Below are positions 12,001 to 24,000 of a stretch of 60,000 nucleotides of DNA, one piece after another. A program made the translations under genes and the position numbers. Origin of the DNA: Acanthaster planci (lineage: Eukaryota > Echinodermata > Asteroidea > Valvatida > Acanthasteridae); assembly GCF_001949145.1 (NCBI RefSeq), contig NW_019091500.1, forward strand, positions 66,477 through 126,476, read 5' to 3'. The notes under the pieces are model-generated. The model did no database searches. It was not told the DNA's origin and saw nothing but the letters and a program-made list of their open reading frames with translations. Positions within the stretch are counted from its first letter, which is position 1, and each line of letters begins with the position of its first letter.

Positions 12001-15000
12001 TGTCACGACTTGTGATTCGCTTGTAACTGATTTGTGATGGGTCTGAGATTGATCAAAGATTGACTTGTGATAAACTCGGGACTGACTTGTGACTGGCTTG
12101 TGACTGGCTTGAGACTGACTTGTGACTGGCTTGTGACTGGCTTGAGACCAACTGCTGATTGACTCGTAATTGAGCACAATCTAACTTTAATACAAAGCAG
12201 ACTTTTGCAATGAGCAGAAATCACTTTGCTTAATTATGAACACCATCCACTGATTGCGTCCTTCCTTGATGGCCTACATACCCAATACTCTCCAGGAAAC
12301 TTTGCTCCACTTCATGGTTGACAGCAACTGGGTATCCATGGCGATGGATTTCATGGCAGCCACTCCAGGCCGCCATTAGGTCTGGCGCAGTCTCATGGAC
12401 GTACTTGTAGCAGGATGTAAGGTTGCTATGCCAACCATCCGGACAAGACCCTCCTGTGAGGAATCAAGAAACAGGAGAGGGGATGAGGGTTATGTATGGG
12501 GGCAGAAAAAGTATGTGGGGTGGCCAAAAAATGACACCTGCCGATGTGCAAATGTAGTGTAAATGTAATTTTTATTAGTACATGTGCATACCTCAAAACC
12601 CTTTTACAAATGAAAAAGGAGACCAACTTATTTTTTAACTCGTGTAAACGGTGCACTTGCAAATTGTCAAAATGTTTCCAAAAGAGATCACTGATTTCAT
12701 ATTAAATTCAAATGTTTTTCTTTTCAACAAAATCTGATTGAAATTACATCTGAAAATGGATTCCCGAGACAAAAAAGTATTCCATACTCTACATAAAAAT
12801 TGTTTGGTTTCAAAAGACTTTATTCTGGTCAATTAGAAAGGGGTTTATGTCATTTACGGTACTTACCAGTAAATATGTTTAGAATCTGAAGTTCTATATC
12901 CATCGCCATATTTTGGAGGATCAATTGGTACTTGATGTCTTGCCATGCAGGAGTTTGAGACAAAATGTCTTGGATGACTGAAAAAATGGGTCCACGACTG
13001 AAAAACAAACATTTAATTAAGAATACATACATTCCTAACATTGCCAAAACTGACACCAATAAATTAGATGAAAATGATCAGAAATGCAACAGAAGGCAAT
13101 GTAACATTGCCAAATGCAATGACTTTAAGATCATTACAAGAAAATGAAACACTCAGTTTTTTTTATATATTGGACTGCACCTCCACTGCTGCAAGACTTC
13201 TTCTATCGTCATGTTTCCTTGTAAAGATCCAGCCAGAATCTGTGTCCAGTCTGTCTGCAGGAGGGACGACTGGTCAAATATCTGAGGGTAGCTGGCCAGG
13301 AGCTCCGGAAGGCGTTGTAGAAAATCAGGAAGGTTTTGGACGCTTTTTACCATGGACATGATGTCATCAAGAAGAACATCCCACTGCACAGGGGTAGGCG
13401 GACTGTTCAGGACTTGGGTCACCTTTTTATTCAATAAACAGACAGACTTTCCTCATTAAAACGACATCCTTTAAATGAGAGTGGACCTGTCCTCACTGAA
13501 AACAACACTTTCATTAGTTATATTAAAAAAAGAAACTGGCTAGAATGGGATTAGAACCTGAGACTTTTTAATACTGGTCTGGTGCTTTACCAACTACACC
13601 ATCCAGCCTGATGTTAAGAACAGGTCTATATGTATATCAGCAACTTGGTCACTTTCCTCAATTGGGATGAACAAAGACATTATATAAAGCGTGATTAGAA
13701 CCTGATACCTCTGGAATAATGCACAGGTGTGCTTTCAATTCAGCCATCCAGCCTGATGTGCTATGGTTCATTAATAGCACCCCAGAACAAGGATGCTAAC
13801 ACTTTGTGATTACTGGCATTAGCGTAACAGCATGGTGTTCCAGAGGTTGTGGGTTCAAATCCCCCACAAATCAATTTCCTTTGTTCATCGTTAATAATCA
13901 AGACAAAACTTTAAAGCACGAGACATTAAAGCCAGTGCAATTGAGAGCATTACATGATCAGACATGAGACCAGACACAAGTTGACTTCAGATAGGAGGTT
14001 TGGGTTGGTCATATGATGGCCTTGTTGGGTCTTGGGATGGTTTCATAAAAGGTCTTGACTACAGCATCGTCGAGAACTAGACCATAACCTTTCAACATAT
14101 CTACCTCACCTTGTCAACAAAGAGTAGGATGTCGGTATTGTTGAGCAAGACATCCAGTGCTAGGTTCCCGTCAGTGCCAGGAGTGCATAGGGTCTTCTGC
14201 AAAGACATGAGGTTTGACGAGGTGTTGGCAGGCAGTGCAAAGAACTGGTCAAGAACTCCTGGAGAGCAGAGGAGCTCAGCTGGGTGACTCGTACTTGTGA
14301 GGAGTTGCAGCAACTCAGCAATCTGGAGGAAAATGGGACAAGGTTATTTAAAGATCAATATTAGGGTGACATTTCAAAATCCCTGAGTGAACCTGTGTAC
14401 CTGCTCCATGGATAAACAAGACAAAGAGGGTTAAATGCATTTGCCGGTTTATGTACATTGCCAATCGTCTGTGAAACATCTGGCGTGTCTACCAGTGAAC
14501 TTACTCTGTCCTGTTTCAATTGAAGTTGCAGGATTGCTTTCAGGTCGTCATTCGTCAGGTTGAGCTGCTTCTTCAGATTAGTTAGGATAATTGTTTCATT
14601 CCTGAAGAAGTCTGCAATAGGGACGTTATCTAAATCGAAGAAACACAAGTACATTAAATAAATGATGTTAAGAAGAAGGAACAAAGGTGCGGTTTTACAC
14701 TGCTGACAAAGTCACTATCTGGTTCAGAAGTGTGACGTCACTTCAGTTTAAACATCCCCACTACACAGAGTTACACGGAACCATGGAACAGGAAGTTAAT
14801 GCACAACTTTAGTATTTGTGTCTGCTCTGTGGGAGCTTGTAATCAGTGGTGGGTCCCCGTGTACGGCAAAGTCAATATGAACTGGATAAAATCTAGCAAT
14901 TCATTGGACCGTAGGGGAGTCAGGTTGGCACAGTGTTTCTTTCCTCACCTTCCACCTCCGGGGGCCTGGGTTCGAATCTGGCTCAGTCCACATGTGGATT

Positions 15001-18000
15001 GGGTTTTCAGCCCTTACCAGTGTTGTAGTTGAGACCATCACAAGACCACACACAAAATCCGGCATAAGACCAGACACAAGGCCATGCACAAGACCATGCA
15101 CATACAAGACCAGTCACAAGACCAGTCAAAAGTAACGGGGTAACAAGGACAGAGAAATGCTTTTGTTGCGGTTCATTTGAATAGCTTGTGACTTCACTTT
15201 AGACTGGAGGTCTTGTGTTGGTCTTGTGTGGTCTTGTGAAGGTCTTAAGTGGTCTCGACACTGGTCCCTACCAGAGTCTGTGGGTTTTCCTCCCACCTCT
15301 AAAACTGAACATTTCTGCATCGTCTTCTTCACACATTATCATCTTGTAATTGGTGCTAAATGCACTGTTGGATTAACAGATATGCATTCAAAAATGTGCA
15401 AAGTTCTTTCATGCCACATCATGCAAAGTTATGGTCAGACGAGTTCCGCTACACTAGCTAATCATGTCTCTATTCACCTACCCTGAAAGTCATTCAGAAA
15501 TTTGCCCACGAGCTTGAAGAGACTCTGTCCTCTGGAAATGATGTTGGTCACATCCTTCCACCATGTCGCATTCATCAGTTGCATATCTAAACTTTCCATG
15601 AGGCTTACAACACTGTCAAATTATTCAAGAAGGTTATAGGGTAAAATTACTTTAAGAAACCCTTGCGAAAGGATTTTCCATCAATTCAAATACTCAAAAG
15701 AACAGAGAAGTGACTGAATAAAAGGCATTGTAGACGTCCACACTTACATATCCAACTGTTTCTCCAGTGTTCCCTGCTCAAATTGTTTGAGCAACTCTTG
15801 GAATGTCGGCACCAACTTCACAACTTCCAGCAAGTTGGGGAGCCCTTCCACAAACTCCCCCAAGTTCCCGATATTTTGCAGCTGTTCAAGGAGGACGCCT
15901 GCATTGTCTAAGATGGCCGACCAGTCAGTCTGACCAAGTGCCTTCAGGAACTCCGAAAACTAATGCAAAAAAGGAAAGTTTGAACTTTTAAAAGTTAGAA
16001 GAATAGCTGAATGGGCAACTTAATCAAATGCTTCTTAGTCAGCAGAAAACTGTCCTTAAAACTCAGTTAATTGGATCTACATGTTCTTCCAAGTTTCCAA
16101 TATTGGGGCAGTGAACAAGTAGATGCCCACTTCTTGAAACAAAATAAGGAACAGAATTTTGCATGGGTTTTCTTCTCAGCTAAGTGGTGAAAGACACAAT
16201 GCAGCTAATATTTTGGACAGGTGTTAGGCTTGAATACCTCATTGATCAGATATGGTACGTCCAGCTTTGTCTGTAACTCATCAATGATAATCGATATCTG
16301 GCCATCTTGGACACTGCACAGCGCCTGGGATACTCCATCCATATCAGTCTCCGGTGGGAATGCCAAGACCTTACTCAGTCTGGTGCTGTTGCAGACAATG
16401 CCTTTGAAATCAATGTAGCCAGTCAACTCCAGTAGCTGCAATCAGTAGAAACAGGTTACCAGGGAAAATGAAACACGGCAAACACATTTCTTTTCATTGA
16501 TTCACAGGATTAGTTCTGCTGGACACTGGTAATTGGGCTCTGTGGTCAGGACCCATTAACTTCTGACAACACCAACTGGTCGGCTTAGGATTTTGAAGAA
16601 TTTGATGCATTTTGATGGATTTGATACATTTTGATGGAGTTCATATATATTGTTGGATTATATTCATACATTTTGATGGATTTTACATTTTTTGAGGATT
16701 TTATAGATTGGGATGGATTTAACAGGTTTTAACAGGTTTGGCAGATTTTAATTAAGTTTTTAATTTTTAATCGATCTGATGAATTTTGATTGAATTGACA
16801 GAATATAGATTCCAGGATCATTAATTAATCAAGAGTTTACCTGATAAACATTCATCTGAGCACCAAGCAAGGCATCCACCACAGACCCATCAAGTCCTGC
16901 CTCCTGCTTGAGATATCGCTGGACATCACTGACATTATGAAAGAAGTCCCTTACATGATACTTCCGATCTGTGAAATAGTGACAAATTTTTTACTTTGTC
17001 ATTTTTTTTAAATTGACACAAACAATCAAACAAGAAGTTCAATTAAATTCAATGACACAATAAGCCTTTTGCGAGTTAAATTTGAATAAAATCTGGTAAA
17101 CTGAGTTCTTTAAATTCATGTGAACATAACCATTTGACCTCTCCATACTAAAACCACTGTTGCCATACCTGGTGATTCAAGGCAAGCTTTTGCTTAGTTA
17201 CACAAGAGACGCCTTGCAACAATACGCTGTTATGAATGGATAAGAAGGGCACAAAGGAATCAGTCCATTCCAGGGATGGTGGTCGCTGTGCGAAAGCTTG
17301 CCCCGAATCACAAGGTATAGCAACAGTGCCTTTAGTCTGGGGAATTCAAATTGTAATGTTAATGTGCAATCAGATAACTAAGTGCACCAGATTTTATTCA
17401 AATTTAACTCGCTCAATGCTCCTGCACTCCTGCAAATTCAAGCATACATGAACATTTCTTAAAGCACGAAATGTGTCAACACAATTACATCTGTTAACAG
17501 AGTGACTTAGGTGATTGGGCTGATCACTGAAACAAACCTGAACTTAAGGGCCTTACGACTAAAACAAAGTCTTGTCTTTTGAAATAAACCTCTGGTGTTA
17601 GACACTGAGGCATCACTAGTGTAAGTGCATATACAACTGTACATGTAAACACCATGAAGTGAAAGGATATATTTTTATCAGCAAAGTGCAGATCTATGGG
17701 GTCCTTATGCGTGAATTGCTCAAAAGCCCTGAAGCAGATGTATGTACATCTGTTTTCTGAATCCTTGCACGACTGAAAAAAAAAGGTTCCCATGGATTTT
17801 TTTCTTGCAGTGAGTACCCTGGGTTCAAAGAGTTCACCTCAGTCTAGTCTGAGCAAAATTTGAAAAGGTTTTTTTAAAGTTCACCCAACCTTCATTATCC
17901 TAGTCTTTCTCACAAGGCGTTAACTTAAAGTACAGAATACTGGAACCTATTTCCTCAATCACTACAAAAGCTCTATTGTGAAACGGTTTACTTTGTGTTT

Positions 18001-21000
18001 TTACATGTACTCTAGAAGTTCCTGCATGGTATATGTCTCATGGTAACTTAAAAGAATGTGTCTAATCACGTTGGCTATACATGGTTTTGACAATGTAACT
18101 TTTTCCTAGAAACATGAATGTTCGTTACAAGAAAGGACTGCACTACATGGTGGTGAATTTTGAAAAGCAGGTGGTTAAAGCAAGGGCTACGTACTTTTCA
18201 GAGAAGTTTTGATTTTCTTTGTAAAAGTTCTTTCTTGTATTATTAGGAATGAAAACAATAAAAAAAGACTGGGACCTGAGCCTGTCCTCGTTACAAAGTA
18301 GAATGTTGTTGTAACAGTTCTCTTATTAACGAGGTTCAAATATAGTTAGTGCCGATCCCCCATGCTTTCAATTAGTGTTCCGTGAAACCTCAAGCAATAT
18401 TGAATGCACATCCGGACCATTACCTATTGACTGTTATGACAAACAAGGACTTGACTTTTCTAGAAATCATCGAGTGAAATGATTGCATTGTAACTCAATG
18501 CATCACTGAGCACTATGTATATCCTGGAACAGAGGTAGAATTGGGTCATGGACACAGTGTCAGCAGACAATAGGCAGGATATTTGGAGCAATTTTACACC
18601 AGTTCCCACAGTATTGTGGAGTTTGTAGAATACAGATTTTTTTATCAAACATTTTTGCAGTGGGGCTGGGGCGGGAGCAGAAGTCACAAGTTCTTGATTT
18701 TCAAAACATGAACTTGCAAATCGAAGTAATAGCTGCAATCAATTAAAATCGGTAAGTGGTGTTTAGGGAAATAATAAGTCAGAGATGATGTCTGGACGCA
18801 ATAGGAGTCAAGCGAATTTTGTTTCGTGAAAGATTTCCTTTCTTACCAGTGAAGTTTGTCAACGATTCTGAGTCCAAGTCCTTGCTGAGCTCAGTGAGTG
18901 GCTTGATGACTTCCGGGAGATTCTTCAAGGATTCGACCGTTGAAGTGTTGTTGAAGACGGAATTCAGACTATTTGCTATCTGAGCAAGTCTGTGCGAGAG
19001 AGAAAAAACGTCTCGACTTATTTTATAAATTAACAATCGGGCGGGGCCCACACTTGGGTGACTCAATTGTTCCGCTTTCGCAGGTGTGCGTGGAATAGTG
19101 TTAACTTGTCTCTCACCGTGTAAGATATTTAAAAAAATGTGCAAACAACTTTGTTCGGCTTCCTTTGAACTTCAAGATGTGCCGTGAATAAGAATGCTAA
19201 CACAGCCGTGTTACAGTGAGTGCTAGTTATCTTGAGGGTAAAAACAAGTGTCGATAAAAGCGAGCAGGGAATTCAAGGCGTCCAGATTTCTCAGCGCCCT
19301 CTGTTCACGCGCACAGGCGAGGAGCTTCAATTTCGTTGTAAGCCCATTTTGAAACACTGGATTTTTTGCACCCAAAAAGATTTTTTTTCAATCAAAAAGA
19401 CTTCAATTCGAGACGTCATTGAATAAAGTATATGATCAGTGCCACAGCTTCTGTTTGTGACTTGAAAGGAATCAGGGCGTCCGCCGTTAATTCTATGAAT
19501 GGTAGGCCTACTCATGCAATTGCAACCAACGCTTTAGTTTTTGGCTCAAACCGAGGGGAAAAGGCTTTTAAGTTCATGCCGCTGATCTTGTCCCGAATTT
19601 CCCTACACCCCTCCCCCTCCAAAAACATTGGAAAGCAATAAGCTTAAGAATTGCAAGGGGAAAGCTAGTAAGTTTACCCCCTCCCTACAAAGTCAAAAAT
19701 TACGAGAACGCCCTTAATTACAGCCTAGCTAAGGCGATAGGGACCAGCGACTTGTCGACAGCACATCTTACAATTTTCAAATGCGGCGTTTGTTTCCGCT
19801 TCCATAGAAAAATGTTTAATACTTTCATGCTCTTTCTCATCCATGCCATCCAGAAACGAATCTGCTAATATCCAAATAGATCATGTCATACAGTTCCGCG
19901 AAATTAAGTGACCGGAGTAAATAAAAAAAAATACATGTAGGCCTACGGTGACCCCTAGCCCTTTCTGATTCAAGGCTTTGCATTGCAACACCGTTCAATA
20001 TTCCCGCTCTACTTCCGTCTGAGCTCTTTGCACGCGTACCTGTTTCATGGTGGTACGGGGAGTCCAAGGTCAAAAGGACACATTGCTGAAGCATACAAAG
20101 CGAAACTTTCTCCCGCGACTGCATGCCAAGGGACTATAGGAGTACAATATCGTACATGCACTCTTACCTGAATTCTTTGTTTAAATCTACAAAAAAAAAA
20201 CTTTCACAGACTTTTTTCCCGTGCCTGTTGTATGTCAAGGAAAATGTACATTTATAGGTCTATACGATACTCTTGCGTGGTAAAGAAAACCGTTAAAAGC
20301 CAAGTTGGGTCATGGATGATGTGATAATGATTGGGAATCGAAAAGCTCTTGGAAACAGTCCCAGTACCTTGCTTGGAGACCATTCTTTTGTAGCCTACAA
20401 ATTTTTTTTAAAAAGTTAAAATCGTTTCAGAAAGAAATCTCCACTTAGCCCTCCCCCAAGTCAAAACTATGCAGGATTTGCACGAGTAAAGTACATATAT
20501 AAGTTAATGAAAACTACAAGTGGTGTTATCAGCTGAAGACATTGAAACTACCATGATGATTACAGTCGACAGAAGGTTTGAAAGTAACGGTTATGCAGGC
20601 TTAGAGTCTGGAGGGGATTTTTCCTTCTTCTTCCTCTTCTTCTTATTATTATTATTGTCTAAACCTTTTTCACCCGTGAAAAATTCTATGATAATAATGA
20701 AAGTCCCCACATCGTTTAAAACGTTTAATTCGGAGAAGAAAAGGCTACATGTACCCAGGGGAAAGTGTCCCTTTGTCCCCCAGAAACCACTCCATCCACG
20801 TAAGGTGCTGCCCCCGTCCAAAGAGCACCTTCAAAGTTCAACCTCTTACCTGGCCTGTTTGAGATACGGTGGAAGCTCGTTGCCGGTCAGACTGCTGTTT
20901 GTCTGGGTCTTACAAGACGTGCTAAGGTCGCACGTGAACGACTGCAGAAAGGGTACCAGACCACTGCTCGGCATGGCTTTAGAGTCATAATGACCTGAGG

Positions 21001-24000
21001 GACAAGGATTGATACCAAGATGATACCAGTGGTGGGGGAAAACAAGGCCAGTTTCTGATAAAATGCCAGTTTTTCCGGAACAACTATACTGAAATATTTG
21101 GCAAACTCTCTAAATGTGGACGTCTTCCAGAATTCCGGACCTAGTTTTGGCTGATACCTTTCGACGGTATCGTGCATGGAGTTGAGCTGCACTGTCAATG
21201 AATAGATTCTCGAGCATCATTTTTGGGGGGATCGAAACATAATTTTAGAATATCAAAGCGTTTTTTCAGTTTTCCACAGTTTAAAGAGCATATCGATTTA
21301 AATTCACAACAGTATCTTTCTCCGTTAAATTTAACGAAGACAGAATCAGAAGGTAAGATACCGCGCCCAGGTGTGGGCGTGGTAATTGGCTTGAAGAGGA
21401 TGAGTAAAGTTGGATCCTTGATCTTGCTTGCAATAATGTTTCAACGAGTATTGTATTTCGGTGGGCAATAACTGTTAATTCATCCAACATTCCCAAAGTT
21501 TGGGCATTAACTTGCAAAAGAAATAAAGGGACTATTAAACACCGTTGCCAAATTTTATAGGTTCTAGTCAAACTCTTTTCATTTCATTTCAGCGCAGGAA
21601 GAAGTGCCATGACGCAAAAATGCAGCCAACACGTGACGCAGATTATACATATTTTTTTAATGATCTGAAAGTTCCTGAACTGGTTTCCTCTGCAAACGGA
21701 AGTTTGAGAAGCTTCGGTGTTTTGTCCCAGACTCTTTGCCGGAATCAATGTTTTGCCTGAATTTGTAGCCTATTCTGGGCTGTGGCAGCAAGTGATAAGC
21801 ATCGATCTGTAACAACAGAATGGCTTGTCCAAAGTTCCTGATGTCACTCGCCGAAACCTGAAATCCTGAAATCCTACTATTATTTGTTCCAAGGGAAGAC
21901 AACTAGACCTCAAACACTAATTCCCTGAACTCAATTTCTCAAACGTTTTGATGGTATTTTTGGTATTGATGGAGTTAAACCGAACGTTTTCGATTAAGAG
22001 AGACCAATAGACGTAGGTTTTTTAATAAAATGAAACCACTGTGATTTATACCCTCAAGGCTACAATGTGATTCATTGGAGTAATCAATGTCACGGTGGTT
22101 ACGTGAAAAGACAGCTAAGCGTGAACACCTGTTACCTGTCCTTCTCTTTATAGTTCCTCTTTTTGTAAAATGTGTGTCTATCATAATAACTATCCCGATT
22201 GATTTAAGCGACGTTTAAAACAATAAATCCAAAACCAAACATTCTGGATCGATAGGAGTGGTACTCTATGGTTTCACTGCAATCGACAGCGATCTTGGAT
22301 TACTCAAGTATGAAAGGTGCGACCATTGACCGCCGAAGCCACCGTGACCAAATTCCGCCGTATGTATTTACTGCCATCGCGAGTAATATTGGTTTACGCA
22401 CGTATGAAACGCGTGACTACTGAAGTGGGGTCAGAAACCAGTGACGTACATGATAAAAGACCAATGAAGACATTTCCCACCCATTTGATGATGATTTCTG
22501 CCTCGTGCACGGCACGTCATGGACTAAAAATATGGGTTTAGGAGAATTCAACAAAGCTTGTAAAATGCGACACACTGTCACGAGAACTTCTGTCATTGAG
22601 TGAGGATCTGATTCGGGCGAAATTAGTGTCCTATTGAAGGTCGCAAGTTCAACAGGACGCTTTTTTATTCTCACACTGAGTCGATACGGCGTTCACAGAG
22701 CAATGGTGACATTGTCCTGCCATGATTTTTCGACGGCACCTCCACTTCCAGGCAAAATGAACACAGAATACATGATATTACATTGTCTGTAACTTCTATT
22801 ATATCGCAATAGGCCTACATGTTAACAGACTGCATGCTCGTGTGCTCTTAAATAAAACCATCTTTCATTTCAATAAACTACTTCGATGACACCTTTCTGC
22901 CAGTATACCACTGTCTATAGAATACTGAACAAGGCTAGTGCTCAAGTTCAACATATTCTGCAGAAAAATTCAAGTTTGAATTAACTACACAAATAAAATG
23001 GCCTCGAGCTATATGAAAAATTACAATGAAAATATAATTTTCCCCCAGAACTACACAAGTTAGACGAACTAGGTGAGACGATGTGACTTTTCTGTCGGCA
23101 TACATTTCACATAAGTATTCCACTTCTGTGAAATGGTGGAGTTTTTTCACAATCACAAACAGCAGCCAAAACTGCACAGGTTACTACACGAACTTTACCC
23201 ATCCAGGATTTAAAAAACAAAGCTTGATAGGAAAAACTCTAAAATTTGGCAGCTATAAACAAGTGTATCATCCTTTAAGCGGTAGATACACTATATAAAC
23301 ATAACAAATTAAAACAGGGGATGAGAAAAAATCCAACCATCAAAATGCCAAATAAAGTTTAAAATGCATATCTGCACATATGTGTACTCTAGTACCAAAT
23401 TGTATTGAATTTTCCTTCCTATAACAGCACTGCCATAGTCTGTACAACCCCAGACATTCCCAGAACCCGCCCGGGCTCGTATCACCCTAGAGGCCACTCC
23501 ACCGATGTCGACTTATAACCATAGATCCAAAAACTCACGGTCGGAAATTCTTACAATTCGTTGAGCACACTAAATTCAATTCGAGTGTTTTTCAACATAT
23601 AAACACCCAAAGCAATGTCAAAAAACAGTGTAGATCCATGAACGTATATGGCGGGAAAAGGCCAGTGTAGTTTAAAATTCGTTTAACCTAACCCCTAAGG
23701 GTAAATCACATTGAAATCGGAGGATTCGGGACTGTTATGGGGTTTTAAAATTCGTTCACCAATTGAACACATTTTACAAAGAAGGAAACATGCCTCCCTT
23801 CACATCGGCTAAAATAGTCCAGGGGTTCTTTCCATCAAGTGAGGACTTCATCAACAGTCAAAAAATCAGCAAGAACATTCTGAGTCATTTCAAACGTTCC
23901 CCGGTCATTTCAAACTAAAAGTGAAATGAGATATTTTCATTCCAAAATGACGTTATATACAATAAATTTCTGCATATTTTAACAAGAGGGTATGAACTCT

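Noticed and set aside
11983-12224. Open frames rich in SQ/HKPVTSQ
   Set aside because: They are translations of the 11-bp minisatellite with no splice or domain support.
20520-20990. 156-residue plus-strand ORF
   Set aside because: Antisense to ABCA exon 3 and to low-complexity TTATTA/CTTCTT sequence; shadow.
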